Source: Methyloprofundus sedimenti
Lineage (GTDB): Bacteria > Pseudomonadota > Gammaproteobacteria > Methylococcales > Methylomonadaceae
Assembly (NCBI RefSeq): GCF_002072955.1
Contig: NZ_LPUF01000003.1
Coordinates: 124,001 to 188,000 of the forward strand
Length of the DNA stretch: 64,000 nucleotides
Reading direction: 5' to 3'
In this document: positions 46,753 through 56,072 of the stretch, in pieces
Position numbering within the stretch: position 1 is the stretch's first letter
Layout: every line of letters begins with the position of its first letter
The notes under the pieces: model-generated
Told to the model about the DNA's origin: nothing
The model's input: only the letters and a program-made list of their open reading frames with translations
The model's database searches: none
Program-made: the position numbers and the translations under genes

Positions 46753-47610
46753 TTATGTTTCTTTTAGAAAAAGCCCACACGCACTTAAATCCTCAGGAGT
46801 CAGTTCAAACTCAAAAATCGCTAGATCCTCTTTCATGTGCGTAATAGAAGTAGTACCAGTCAGTGGCACTATGCCTAAGTAAGTCAGGTAACGGAAAAAA
46901 ATCTGTGCAGCCGTTTTCTGATATTTCTGGGCGATAGCTTGTACATTATGACTTGATAGCACCCCTGGATTAGCCGTTAGACTCCAAAAACTCTGATAAA
47001 TAATACCCTGATTGGCACACCAGCGGCGAAGCTCTGTATCGTAATTCGTGTTTTTATAAAATCGATTTTGTACAATGGCGGGCTTTACTTCTGCATCGTT
47101 ATAAAGTAATTTTAATACCTCAAGATCATAACAATTACTAATGCCTAACTGACTCGCTGCACCCGTTTGTTGAATTTTCTCCATGGCTTGCCAAGCTGTC
47201 ATTAACTGTTCATGAGGAGCTAGCGGTGAATGCAATACGAAAGAATCAACATAATCAGTTTGTAAATTCGATTTTGATACTGCAAAAGACTGGGCAACCT
47301 GCAAATCAAGTGGCACATCACGATCATAAGGTATTTGTTTAGCATCCTGACCAGAAAGCGGGGTAAATTTTGTTTGTATAAACAGTGATTTACGTTCGAC
47401 ACCCTCACCTTTCACTCTTTGCAGCGCTGCGCCGACTTGGGGCTCGTTATAGTGTTTCGGCTGGCAAGCGGTATCAATCCCCCTAAATCCCGCTTGAATG
47501 GCCTGTACAACCAGCTCTGCCGTGTGCTCTTTTTTCCAGGCCGTGCCGTATATCAAGGGCGGCATGTTTACGTCAGCCAATGTTGTTAAGTAATGTTGAT
47601 TTTGTATCAT
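46753..47610 (-). CDS. Aldo/keto reductase
   Basis: 285-residue TIM-barrel NADPH-dependent oxidoreductase. Active-site elements are visible: GIDTACQPKHYNEPQVGAAL (Asp and Tyr), IQTKFTP (Lys) and DSFVLHSPLAP (His). It lies five bases downstream of the lrv gene and is the third gene of the nifF operon, so an involvement in nitrogen fixation is likely but the substrate is unknown. Confidence 0.9.
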   Translation of the reverse strand: MIQNQHYLTTLADVNMPPLIYGTAWKKEHTAELVVQAIQAGFRGIDTACQPKHYNEPQVGAALQRVKGEGVERKSLFIQTKFTPLSGQDAKQIPYDRDVPLDLQVAQSFAVSKSNLQTDYVDSFVLHSPLAPHEQLMTAWQAMEKIQQTGAASQLGISNCYDLEVLKLLYNDAEVKPAIVQNRFYKNTNYDTELRRWCANQGIIYQSFWSLTANPGVLSSHNVQAIAQKYQKTAAQIFFRYLTYLGIVPLTGTTSITHMKEDLAIFEFELTPEDLSACGLFLKET

Positions 47611-47615
47611 TTAGT

Positions 47616-48386
47616 TTATTCTGCCGTCTTTAATTCTAAGCTTGCCATTCTTTCTTGTACGGTTAGCCGCACTTCTTCATCCTCATCATTCAGCATATGT
47701 TGCAGTAAAGATAGCCCAGCCCTCAGTGCCACTTCATAGCGAACTGTCCAGTCACTATCCTTACTGATCATTTCCAGCTCATCTATCTCCATGCGCCTGG
47801 CAACAATACGGCGTATTTCAACGGCATTATCATTTGCCATAAGACCCAGGCTTACCGTAGGAATGCGCTCTGCTACTGCTTTTCTCACTTGATCATCCTG
47901 GTCAACCACCATACGAAACAAGCGACCTTCCGGTAAACGTCTAGCCACATATTCGCGCACTAAATAATCAGCATCATTAGCCATCAGCTCCAGTTGCTTT
48001 TCCGGTAAGCGATCGGCCACCGTTATTCTCACTTCACGATCAGGGTCATTGAGCAAATCAGGCAACCATTCCAAAGGCACACTATAGGCCAACACGCGCC
48101 TGACCGCTTCATCAGGATCGGTCATTAAAGGTTTTAAAAGCTTAGGAGAGACATATTGTGCTGCGATAGCCCGCCGCTCCCAAAAATCGTCCTGAGTATA
48201 ATCAACAGCATAACCGGGATTAGTACGGAAAAAGCGATCAATTTGCCGGCCGCTTTCAATGGCAACACAGCAATCCCCGAGCTTACAAAGACCTTCCGTT
48301 AACAAAGTCTGTCGATAGCTACAGGTGGAACAATCCGCTAAAGGCGTTGCGTCAATGACTTCTTGTTGCTGAGTATTTGAGTTCAT
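47616..48386 (-). CDS. lrv: LRV (leucine-rich-repeat variant) protein with N-terminal 4Fe-4S motif
   Basis: 256 residues. Four cysteines in CSTCSYRQTLLTEGLC then CCV near residues 19-42 form the Fe-S module. The rest is a stack of LRV repeats with a recurring pattern (DPDEAVRRVLAYSVPLEWL; DPDREVRITVADRLPEKQL; DQDDQVRKAVAERIP). The same kind of protein is encoded in the Azotobacter nif region. Function unknown. Overlaps the flavodoxin gene end by one base, indicating co-transcription. Confidence 0.9.
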   Translation of the reverse strand: MNSNTQQQEVIDATPLADCSTCSYRQTLLTEGLCKLGDCCVAIESGRQIDRFFRTNPGYAVDYTQDDFWERRAIAAQYVSPKLLKPLMTDPDEAVRRVLAYSVPLEWLPDLLNDPDREVRITVADRLPEKQLELMANDADYLVREYVARRLPEGRLFRMVVDQDDQVRKAVAERIPTVSLGLMANDNAVEIRRIVARRMEIDELEMISKDSDWTVRYEVALRAGLSLLQHMLNDEDEEVRLTVQERMASLELKTAE

Positions 48387-48943
48387 TATACGAGCTCCTC
48401 TGCCGTTTCAGGCAATAATTGCGATGTAATGTCTGCTAGCCAGGTTTTAATTCGTTGTTCCGTTAAATGCGCTTGAGTGCGTTGATCAACCACTAAGCCA
48501 ACAAATTTACCATCGATGACTGCATCAGAATGTTTAAATGTATAGCCATCAGTACTCCAGGGTCCGACTATATCAGCACCATAGCCGTAAAAAAACCGAT
48601 AAAGATGAATCATTGAACTGGCAAAGCGATCAGCATAACGCTCCTGGGAGCCCAAGCCAAATAAGGCGACACGTTTACCAGAAAGATTAATATCATCCAA
48701 TCGCGGTAAAAACTCTTCCCAATTGGCTTCCATACAACCCACTGACATACCGGGTAAGTCGCCAATACCATAACTGGGCGTACCCAGAATCAAAGCATCA
48801 TACTGCGCTAATTCCTCGGCACTAGTGCGGTTAACATTCTTAGGTTTATCGGCTAATTCACTCCCCAGCAGACTATAAATCTTCTTAGCAACCAATCGAG
48901 TACTGCCGGTATCTGTACCGAAAAAAATGCCAATTTTACTCAT
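48386..48943 (-). CDS. nifF: Nitrogenase-type flavodoxin
   Basis: Long-chain flavodoxin of 185 residues. FMN phosphate loop GTDTGSTRLVAKKI near residue 9, tyrosine loop YGIGDLPG and the long-chain insertion region LFGLGSQERYADRFAS. NifF donates electrons to the nitrogenase Fe protein. First gene of a three-gene operon (nifF, lrv, aldo/keto reductase) with sigma-54/NifA signals. Confidence 0.92.
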   Translation of the reverse strand: MSKIGIFFGTDTGSTRLVAKKIYSLLGSELADKPKNVNRTSAEELAQYDALILGTPSYGIGDLPGMSVGCMEANWEEFLPRLDDINLSGKRVALFGLGSQERYADRFASSMIHLYRFFYGYGADIVGPWSTDGYTFKHSDAVIDGKFVGLVVDQRTQAHLTEQRIKTWLADITSQLLPETAEELV

Positions 48944-48990
48944 AAATCACCTCTATTCAAAATTATCGTTATTGGACTTTCTTCAATAAC

Positions 48991-49009
48991 AAGCAAATCT
49001 CGATCCAAA
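48991..49009 (-). promoter_or_regulatory. Sigma-54 promoter of nifF
   Basis: Minus strand TTTGGATCGAGATTTGCTT has GG and GC ten bases apart and a strong -12 TTTGCT. About 50 bases separate it from the nifF start. Confidence 0.75.
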
Positions 49010-49081
49010 GAGAAAAAGGATTTATTTTTAATAAATATCAATAGGTTAATTTAATTTCACCCACATATATTAAAACCTTTC

Positions 49082-49097
49082 TGTCGCTAATCTTACA
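49082..49097. promoter_or_regulatory. NifA-type upstream activator site of nifF
   Basis: TGTCGCTAATCTTACA fits TGT-N10-ACA and lies about 85 bases upstream of the -24 element. Confidence 0.65.
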
Positions 49098-49246
49098 ATT
49101 ACAAGGAACCATGATACATCGCAACGGCTAATACAGAGAAATTACAAATTGCACTGTATTCAAAAGTGAATAATACACAATTAAGTTCAGGAAAAAACTA
49201 TAGTTTTTATTAACACTATAAGATAATCTATAACTTATTTTTATAC

Positions 49247-49292
49247 TATACTTCGCGCGGTCACGGATGCGGTTGCGGTCACGCGAAGTATA
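49247..49292. promoter_or_regulatory. Composite operator-like inverted and direct repeat
   Basis: Perfect 11-bp arms TATACTTCGCG and CGCGAAGTATA enclose 24 bases that contain the tandem CGGTCACG (49258-49265 and 49276-49283). It ends 32 bases before the start of the next gene, within the likely leader or promoter, so it is a candidate binding site or RNA hairpin. Confidence 0.55.
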
Positions 49293-49323
49293 AACATCAG
49301 CTTATTTTTTGGGAGCAATACCT

Positions 49324-50553
49324 ATGTCACACTCACTACCTTTCGCGCGTCATGGTGATAAACAGAATTCTGAATTTTTTGAAGAATTTCTGGTGCGCCT
49401 ATTAGAAGAAAGGGACGCTATTGGTTTAACCGATATGATTCACGAAATTGATGCCATGATGATCACTGTGGATCCTGGGCATTCTTGTCGTTATATTGCT
49501 GAATTGGCGCTTATGTCGCCTTATCATTACCTGGTTACTTTAGAAAGTGAAAGTCATTGGACACATATTCTACGTATTGATATGAACTCCCCTGATTTAT
49601 TGATCCGTGAAGTTAAAGATGCGAATACCCAGGGAATATTTCGTAGCCTGAATGAAATCTACCCGATTGGAGCGTTTAAACCAAATAGTCGTTACATGGG
49701 TGAGATTCTTAGGGTGAATGATCTACATGGCGTGGTGCAGTTACAGCAAACGCGTGATTTTCGATTTTTTTCACAAGATCAAGTTCGCAAGTTAGAACTA
49801 CCCGGAAATTTAGCCGTCAGTAAACCATCACCTTACACGCATAATATCGTCGGCTATATGGAGCGGCCTGAAAACCAGTTACGTATTTATGCACTGGGCG
49901 TCAGCAGTATCAGGACAGAGATACAAGACGCCTACTATGCTGCTAAAGAATTACAGAAATTATTACAGATTGATGACCTGATATTACCTATTGACCATTT
50001 GGCAACGCGCATTTATAGCCAGAACCGAGAGGTCGCTATACTGGAGTGGTTATCTTTATCAAGCTATCGCTATTGGGGATCTTATAATATCAAAGATCAG
50101 AATTCTTCGACGAATGTCACCAAAAGTGTGCATTATACGAATGAATTAAAGAGCCCCGCCAAAGTTTTTACGGCAAATAATACCCCTTATTTTGTCAATC
50201 ACCTGATGAATTTACCCTCTCCAACTGAAACATTTGTGCGCAATTACGGGCCACGCTTGCATCATATTGCCATGGCGGTTTTAGATGGTGAGCGCCATAA
50301 TATGGAAAATATTGATTGGGTCGTTAACCAAATTACAGCACAAGGCAAAGAGTTTTTATTGGATGTCATTGGTTCTAAGCAAGAAGGTCTCAAACAAATT
50401 TTCTCCAGTGCCTCCGAGCATTCATCTCTGATTATCGAATATGTTCAACGCTTTGGTACCTTTGATGGTTTTTTTACTAAGGATAATGTGGCTGAGTTGA
50501 CTCGTGCAGCCGGAGTAGAAGAAGAACTTAATGAGCTTTCTGGAAATACTTAG
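49324..50553 (+). CDS. VOC-fold, HPPD-like protein
   Basis: 409 residues from ATG 49324 (ribosome-binding site GGGAG, eight bases before it). The C-terminal half resembles the metal-binding domain of 4-hydroxyphenylpyruvate dioxygenases: GPRLHHIAMAVLDG (possible His ligand), and LIIEYVQRFGTFDGFF, comparable to the EIIQR...GFGEGNF end with the Glu ligand. LPIDHLATRIY may supply another His. The N-terminal half is not recognised. A dioxygenase role is inferred only from this pattern. Confidence 0.5.
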   Translation: MSHSLPFARHGDKQNSEFFEEFLVRLLEERDAIGLTDMIHEIDAMMITVDPGHSCRYIAELALMSPYHYLVTLESESHWTHILRIDMNSPDLLIREVKDANTQGIFRSLNEIYPIGAFKPNSRYMGEILRVNDLHGVVQLQQTRDFRFFSQDQVRKLELPGNLAVSKPSPYTHNIVGYMERPENQLRIYALGVSSIRTEIQDAYYAAKELQKLLQIDDLILPIDHLATRIYSQNREVAILEWLSLSSYRYWGSYNIKDQNSSTNVTKSVHYTNELKSPAKVFTANNTPYFVNHLMNLPSPTETFVRNYGPRLHHIAMAVLDGERHNMENIDWVVNQITAQGKEFLLDVIGSKQEGLKQIFSSASEHSSLIIEYVQRFGTFDGFFTKDNVAELTRAAGVEEELNELSGNT

Positions 50554-50592
50554 GAACGCGGACTAGCTTAAGGCGAGACGTTCATCTTATTT

Positions 50593-50621
50593 GTAGGGCG
50601 GACTTCAGTCCGCCCTGCTAC
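50593..50621. repeat. Hairpin repeat D, copy 1
   Basis: GTAGGGCGGACTTCAGTCCG then CCCTGCTAC. Same class as the GTAGG...CCTAC hairpins at 56073 and 60014. It lies just past the VOC gene and may serve as a terminator-like element although no T run follows. Confidence 0.55.
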
Positions 50622-50722
50622 AATTTTCAGGTATCTCTTGTTAAGTGGGTAGCCTGCCTGCTACATTCCTGAACCTGGAAATTCAAAATAGAAAAGTAAC
50701 GGCTGCTTTTACATTATCTATA

Positions 50723-50941
50723 ATGAACATCGCTAATAATTTTTTTGCTCTATCCTTTGTATTAGCTTCACCTATTGGAATATCCAAAATATTAGGTACT
50801 CTGTTCAATCAGGCCTGGCCAATAATAGTTTCACCTTTAGCTGACTGGATCAAGATATCAATAAACAAATACGCGAGCAGAGCAAATAACAGTTACTGCT
50901 CGCCCAAAAGTTTTAATTATCGGCCTTTAAATTTAAATTAA
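50723..50941 (+). CDS. Doubtful small hydrophobic ORF
   Basis: 72 residues (MNIANNFFALSFVLASPIG start) with one or two hydrophobic stretches. No ribosome-binding site and no family resemblance. The gap between the VOC gene and yceI has nothing better, so it is listed with low confidence. Confidence 0.15.
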   Translation: MNIANNFFALSFVLASPIGISKILGTLFNQAWPIIVSPLADWIKISINKYASRANNSYCSPKSFNYRPLNLN

Positions 50942-51000
50942 CTGACCTGTATCACATACATGTCCCTGTACTATTTTTACCCCAGACTCAGAGCTATTCA

Positions 51001-51567
51001 TCAATCTTTAATCGCTTCCACCTGAATCACTATTTTTACGTCATCAGCAATCATCGGCACATACTTATCCACCCCAAAATCAGAACGTTTAAACGTGGTA
51101 AAGGCATTTGCCCCACAGACACTTTTCAGAGTTTTCAGATTACGACCGCAATAAAAATGATCTACCGTCAGATGAACTGGCTTAGTAATACCATGCAAGG
51201 TCAATCGTCCGTCTATCGCCACCAGTTTACTGTCTTTAAACTTTAATTTTTCCGAAGAAAAATATATCTTCGGATAACGCGCAACATCAAAAAAATCTTC
51301 ACCACGTAAATGTGTTTCCAACTCGTCAAGCCCCGTATCAATTGATGCAGCGTTTACCTCAACCTTCAAACGACCAGTTCCCGCCTCCGGATCCATCGTC
51401 AATGTACCACTGGTCTGGTTAAAGCGTCCACGCTGCATTGAAAATCCTAAATGATTGACTTCAAACTCAGGAAAAGTATGCCGGGAATCAATCGTATAAG
51501 AATCCGCCGCCCATAAAGACGCACTAGGTAATGCAAGCATCAATAACAATAAAGTCATTTTTTTCAT
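51001..51567 (-). CDS. YceI-family periplasmic protein
   Basis: The signal peptide MKKMTLLLLMLALPSASLWA is followed by the YceI lipocalin-like barrel (YTIDSRHTFPEFEVNHLGFS; GRLTLHGITKPVHLTVDHFY; FTTFKRSDFGVDKYVPMIAD). YceI proteins bind isoprenoid chains in the periplasm. The frame extends three residues further to 51576 but the ATG at 51567 gives the better signal peptide. Confidence 0.92.
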   Translation of the reverse strand: MKKMTLLLLMLALPSASLWAADSYTIDSRHTFPEFEVNHLGFSMQRGRFNQTSGTLTMDPEAGTGRLKVEVNAASIDTGLDELETHLRGEDFFDVARYPKIYFSSEKLKFKDSKLVAIDGRLTLHGITKPVHLTVDHFYCGRNLKTLKSVCGANAFTTFKRSDFGVDKYVPMIADDVKIVIQVEAIKD

Positions 51568-51720
51568 GATATCCACCTGTATTAAAAAAAATTGTCAAGT
51601 AAGACTAGTTTATCAAGCTCACTACAATATAAACGAAATAAAAGATAATTGTGCTGGTATGAGTAAATTTGTTTATTTTGCTTCAGTAACTGTTGCAAAA
51701 AGTCAAAAACAGCAAATGTT

Positions 51721-51762
51721 CAGGTCTTGCAATCGCGCAATTTGGTGATCAAGCAAGACCTG
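51721..51762. repeat. Palindromic repeat C, copy 2
   Basis: CAGGTCTTGCAATCGCG ... GATCAAGCAAGACCTG. It shares the outer arm CAGGTCTTGCAATC with copy 1 at 15765-15804. Confidence 0.75.
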
Positions 51763-51835
51763 AGCCTGTTACTGCTACTATATCTTGATTTTATTTACCA
51801 TGCGACCTTTAACGATTTATTCCGGGGTATACGAG

Positions 51836-52101
51836 TCAGTTTTGTCGGTTTCGTTGAGTTTCAGGCATATACTCCAGCATAACCAAACGCAAAAAACACA
51901 GGATCAATGCCTCATGCTCTAGCAAATGGGCCGACTTTTTTTTAATGGCACTGGCGTTAGCCCTTGCTTCAATATAGTAATAATATTGGGGTTATCATAG
52001 CCCATTTCCTGGGAAATCAGCTTTTGTGTTTTTCCTGAATGCGCGATAGCATCAGTTAAATATTCGGCGACAGTTTTACGTTCAATAAATTTTGATGACA
52101 T
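51836..52101 (-). pseudogene. Xre-like small helix-turn-helix regulator, frameshifted
   Basis: The N-terminal frame from 52101 encodes MSSKFIERKTVAEYLTDAIA and a helix-turn-helix (LISQEMGYDNPNIITILKQG). A homopolymer of eight A (TTTTTTTT on the plus strand) then shifts the frame to a stop. The lost continuation is readable in other frames: KVGPFARA, IDPVFF and LRLVMLEYMPETQRNRQN, ending at 51836. At least two lesions are needed, so it is a decayed gene. Confidence 0.7.
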
Positions 52102-52237
52102 ATATTTTCTCCTTCATAATTAAAATTAATGTCACTACTTACTATAAGTAGTCTGTTTGTTAATTTTCGGGAAAAAATTAATTATCTTTAGGTAGCCTAT
52201 AGGCAGTAAAATTCAGTTTTAACTGGTATTAAGACTT

Positions 52238-52927
52238 ATGCTAAACATCTCAAAAGAAGACTTTCTGGCGAACAAATATCGCTGCTATGGTGAACAAAAT
52301 CCTGACATCATGAATTCTCCATTTTGGAATTACATGGTGAAGAGCCGTGTATCTGTCTGGGAAGCATGCCAGCAGTTCGCAATGGATGGAGAGCGATTTA
52401 ATGATGCAATATGGTGTTTTGATCGCTTTGGTAGCAGTGAAACAACACTGGCTGATGGCAGGAAGATTCTTATTGGCGGTGAACATGAAGATTTTTACGA
52501 TGATGACTTCTGTATTTATAACGATGTAACTGTGTTTGATGGTGATAATAACTTCACCATTTATGGCTATCCCAAACATGTTTTTCCACCAACGGATTTT
52601 CATACAGCCACATTAGTGGATAACACAATCTATATTATTGGTGATCTTAGCTATAGGAGCGAGAGGTCTTTTACTGAAACACCCCTTTACGCACTCGACA
52701 CTCTTTCTTTTAAAATCAAGGGCATCAAAACACAGGGAGACAAACCAGGCTGGATACATAATCATGAGGCGATTTATCTGGAAAAAGAAAACCTGATTTA
52801 TCTTAGTGGCTGTCTGATTTCTTATCAGCGTGATGACAAAGAAATTCTCGCCGCCAATACCGGAGATTATTATCTTGATTTATCTCTGATGAAGTGGTCT
52901 CGGGTAAAAGTGAATCACCATATGTAA
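52238..52927 (+). CDS. Kelch-like beta-propeller protein, partial propeller
   Basis: 229 residues. After a helical N-terminus (FWNYMVKSRVSVWEACQQFA) come beta-propeller-type strands: RKILIGGEHEDFYDDDFCIY, HTATLVDNTIYIIGDLSYR and IYLEKENLIYLSGCLI, each with the kelch-like G-G or I-G-D pattern. At most three or four blades are present. Function unknown; such proteins are sometimes linked to ankyrin repeats. Isolated gene. Confidence 0.6.
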   Translation: MLNISKEDFLANKYRCYGEQNPDIMNSPFWNYMVKSRVSVWEACQQFAMDGERFNDAIWCFDRFGSSETTLADGRKILIGGEHEDFYDDDFCIYNDVTVFDGDNNFTIYGYPKHVFPPTDFHTATLVDNTIYIIGDLSYRSERSFTETPLYALDTLSFKIKGIKTQGDKPGWIHNHEAIYLEKENLIYLSGCLISYQRDDKEILAANTGDYYLDLSLMKWSRVKVNHHM

Positions 52928-53164
52928 AATGATGCTTCTCGGCTACATGGCTAAAAAAGCCAGTTTAAAACCTGAACAACTAAAGAACGATCACATTATC
53001 GATATTTATTCTGTCAGTGCTTGCATATCAGCGGATTTTACTGGCTATGTTTGTTATTGATGTCATGGTTACTGCCGAATAATTAGAATATTCAGAGCGT
53101 CCTATATTTGGTCCATAAGAAACAAGAAGATATTTGATGTGCTCTAAGGATTTCTTACAGGCAT

Positions 53165-53190
53165 AAAAAAAGCCCTTGTAAACAAGGGCC
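53165..53190 (-). terminator. Terminator after tRNA-Ser
   Basis: Minus strand GCCCTTG-TTTA-CAAGGGC followed by seven T, directly downstream of the tRNA. Confidence 0.85.
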
Positions 53191-53203
53191 TTTCACTTAT
53201 TCA

Positions 53204-53293
53204 TGGCGGAGAGGCAGGGATTCGAACCCTGGGAGGGGATAAACCCTCAACGGTTTTCAAGACCGCCGCTTTCGGCCGCTCAGCCACCTCTCC
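53204..53293 (-). tRNA. tRNA-Ser (anticodon TGA)
   Basis: The reverse complement folds as a class II tRNA: acceptor stem GGAGAGG/CCTCTCC, anticodon loop CTTGAAA with TGA, a long variable arm, TTCGAAT in the T loop and an encoded CCA end. Mature length is 90 nt. Confidence 0.95.
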
Positions 53294-53434
53294 GTAAGAG
53301 CTGGTATAATACGCAATTTTCAGCCAAATGGAAAGCATTTTATTAAGAAAATTTTGTTCCCAATTGTTTTAATTAATATTTCAAGGATTTAAAAATCTCT
53401 TGTTTTCTTATTCCCTGTCATTAGCTACCTATTT

Positions 53435-53731
53435 TTATTGTTCATTACTTGAGACGCGCCCCGTCTTATGCATTAAAGTGTTATAAACTTTAATGCATAA
53501 AATTGAAGATGCAAGAATCAAGGTAATAGCATTTGCATAGATAATAGCGACATCATCAAGATATATTCCATAAACAAGCCACAGCAAGACACCAATCGTA
53601 AAAGTAGCATACATGCCTAAAGAAAGTGACTCGGTGTCTCTTGTTTTTAGCGTCATGATTGCTTGTGGTAAAAAAGAAATAGTAGTGAGAGTTCCCGCCA
53701 CATAACCTATAATTTTCGGCGTAATTGTCAT
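53435..53731 (-). CDS. SemiSWEET-family sugar transporter
   Basis: 98 residues with three membrane helices and the PQ-loop motif: GYVAGTLTTISFLPQAIMTL, then LGMYATFTIGVLLWLVYGIY and IYANAITLILASSILCIKVY. SemiSWEETs dimerise to transport sugars. The frame begins at 53749 (MLNEVL); the ATG at 53731 starts nearer the conserved part. Start choice is uncertain. Confidence 0.85.
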   Translation of the reverse strand: MTITPKIIGYVAGTLTTISFLPQAIMTLKTRDTESLSLGMYATFTIGVLLWLVYGIYLDDVAIIYANAITLILASSILCIKVYNTLMHKTGRVSSNEQ

Positions 53732-53828
53732 TAGGACTTCATTTAACATGATATTTTATTCATTAATTACGTTCTCATCATTATTATTTCAAAGCTCAGT
53801 TGACTTCATCAGGCTTTAACAGATCTGA

Positions 53829-54449
53829 TTATTTATCCCCTGCTCTGCGATTATATTCCTGATCCTCAACGACCTCTTTAACAAAATCATTTTTATTTTT
53901 AAGTGTTGGAAATAAATGCGACTTTTCCCAATAAAAACCCATCCATAAAACCGGGATAGCGAACAGCAGATCTATACCAAATGTAGTTTGCATAAGAATA
54001 GTCAGTGCAGCAGTACAAAATAATAAACCACCAATTAAATAAAATCGAACACCTAAAATAATACCGTTTAAAAACACTGTATGTGCCAGGATAATATGTA
54101 TCACAATCCCCGCTTCACTCGCTTTAATAGTCTCTGCATGCCAACTTAGAAAAACCAATAAAACAGCGACAAAAGCACTCCCCCAATACAGAAATTGATA
54201 GCGATATAAATTTTTAATTGTATGACCTGTTGCACTTGCTTTCGTTTTTGCACTAAGGATGGAAAAGAAACAAAAAATTGGCGTCATTAATAGCCAGTAA
54301 AAAATCCCAGACCGATCAAATACTTCAAGAATGACCTCACCCAAAAAAATTAAAAAAACCATAGAAACAAACATAATCTCATTAATATAAATATGATTTA
54401 ATGCTGCATCCATATTCCACTTAGCCTGTATTTTATCTTGCTCACTCAT
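53829..54449 (-). CDS. Multi-pass membrane protein of unknown function
   Basis: 206 residues with about six hydrophobic segments (for example IMFVSMVFLIFLGEVILEVF, FYWLLMTPIFCFFSILSA, IVIHIILAHTVFLNGIIL) and a charged C-terminus (KEVVEDQEYNRRAGDK). No motif recognised. It follows hemN by 14 bases, suggesting co-transcription. Confidence 0.7.
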   Translation of the reverse strand: MSEQDKIQAKWNMDAALNHIYINEIMFVSMVFLIFLGEVILEVFDRSGIFYWLLMTPIFCFFSILSAKTKASATGHTIKNLYRYQFLYWGSAFVAVLLVFLSWHAETIKASEAGIVIHIILAHTVFLNGIILGVRFYLIGGLLFCTAALTILMQTTFGIDLLFAIPVLWMGFYWEKSHLFPTLKNKNDFVKEVVEDQEYNRRAGDK

Positions 54450-54463
54450 AACATCCCCTTCTG

Positions 54464-55843
54464 TTAAATGACTTTTGAAAATTGTTCGGTATTTGACTTT
54501 AAATAAGCATCAAATATCATACAAATATTCCGTATTAATAAGCGTCCGACTGCTAACACCTGAATCCCGTCATCATTCATGACCAACAGGCCATCATCCC
54601 GCATTATTTTCAAGGCGCTTAATTCCGAGGAGAAATAATGTTTAAAATCTATATTATAAATCCGTTCAATATCACTAAAAGACAAAGAAAAGTGACATAT
54701 AAGCTGAGTAATCACTGCGCGACGCAACTGATCTTCAGCATTTAAAACGAAGCCTTTAAATACAGGTAATTCACCTTTGCTAATTAGCACATTATAAGCG
54801 GCTAGCTCTTTTACATTTTGCACATAACTATCTGCCACGCGCCCAATCGAGGTTATACCCAAGCCAATTAGATCACAATCTGAATGAGTCGAATAGCCCT
54901 GAAAATTTCGATATAACTTATTTTCTCTTTGCGCAATCGCCAATTCATCATCTGGTTTGGCAAAGTGATCCATACCTATATATACATAGCCTGCTTCCAG
55001 CAGGCGCCGAATAATCATTTGTAAAATATCCAGCTTCACTTCGGCGCTGGGCATATCTTTTTCGTTAATCTGACGCTGTGTTTTAAAGCGCGCAGGCAGA
55101 TGCGCATAATTAAAAATTGAAAAACGATCCGGTGAAACACTTAAGATTTTATCCAAAGTCACAGAAAATGATGTGACAGTCTGCAAAGGCAAGCCATAAA
55201 TCAAGTCGATGCTTGTAGAGCGAAAACCTTCTTTCCTTGCAGCCTCTAATACCGCAAACGTTTGTGCTTCTGACTGAATACGGTTCACTGCTTGCTGTAC
55301 CGCCGGATCAAAATCCTGCACCCCTAGACTGATCCGGTTAAAGCCCAACTCTCTTAACTGACTAATAGTTTTATCATCCGTTGCACGCGGGTCAATTTCT
55401 ATCGAATACTCACCCGTATCGTCTTCTTTAAGATTAAAATGCTGGCGAGCAGCCGCCATAAGGCGATGCATTTGTCCGTAATCTAAAAAGGTGGGCGTGC
55501 CGCCGCCCCAGTGCAACTGGTTAACTACGCGCTTACTATCAAATAGCGCGCCTTGTAGTTGAATTTCTTTAAATAAATTAGCCAGATAAGGTTCGGCATG
55601 CTCTCTGTTTTTAGTAATAATTTTATTACAGGCACAGTAATAACAGACGGTATCGCAAAAAGGAATATGAAAATACAGTGATAAAGGTCCGCCGCGTGCA
55701 TTAGATAATGCAATTTGCTGTGTATAATCTTGCTCACTAAAGCCGTCATGTAGTTCTAAAGCAGTAGGGTAAGAGGTGTAACGTGGACCCGATTTATCGT
55801 ATCGATTAATTAAGTCCAGGTTAAATTTTACTGATTGATCCAT
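54464..55843 (-). CDS. hemN: Oxygen-independent coproporphyrinogen III dehydrogenase
   Basis: Radical SAM enzyme of heme synthesis. The ligands are Cys63, Cys67, Cys70 with an extra Cys72 (FCDTVCYYCACNK), plus the downstream HWGGGTPTFLDYGQM and IEIDPRATD blocks typical of HemN rather than HemW. Its 459 residues are full length. Works under low oxygen. Confidence 0.95.
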   Translation of the reverse strand: MDQSVKFNLDLINRYDKSGPRYTSYPTALELHDGFSEQDYTQQIALSNARGGPLSLYFHIPFCDTVCYYCACNKIITKNREHAEPYLANLFKEIQLQGALFDSKRVVNQLHWGGGTPTFLDYGQMHRLMAAARQHFNLKEDDTGEYSIEIDPRATDDKTISQLRELGFNRISLGVQDFDPAVQQAVNRIQSEAQTFAVLEAARKEGFRSTSIDLIYGLPLQTVTSFSVTLDKILSVSPDRFSIFNYAHLPARFKTQRQINEKDMPSAEVKLDILQMIIRRLLEAGYVYIGMDHFAKPDDELAIAQRENKLYRNFQGYSTHSDCDLIGLGITSIGRVADSYVQNVKELAAYNVLISKGELPVFKGFVLNAEDQLRRAVITQLICHFSLSFSDIERIYNIDFKHYFSSELSALKIMRDDGLLVMNDDGIQVLAVGRLLIRNICMIFDAYLKSNTEQFSKVI

Positions 55844-55870
55844 TGTATTTTTCTTCTTTGAAACTTTATA

Positions 55871-56056
55871 TAAGTTTACCAGATTACGTACAAAACTCGG
55901 CTATTCCAAATATGGCTTTAAGTACCAGCAAGTTAAAGAATACGTCATTCCCGAAATCTTTTATCGGGAATCTGTGCTTAATTTAGGAGATTCCTGCTAA
56001 AAGCATACAGGAATGACGGAGTATAGCTGAGAGTTATGGGGAATCAGGTAAGTTTA
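55871..56056. mobile_element. MITE copy A2 (170 bp) with 8-bp target duplication
   Basis: The element is 55879-56048. TAAGTTTA lies directly outside both ends (55871-55878 and 56049-56056). Left end CCAGATTACGTACAAAACTC, right end (reverse complement) CCTGATTCCCCATAACTCTC. The interior carries CGTCATTCCCGAAATC and GGAATGACGGAGTATAGCTG. Length and structure match copy A1. Confidence 0.85.
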
Positions 56057-56072
56057 TTCCTGCGCAGAACGA

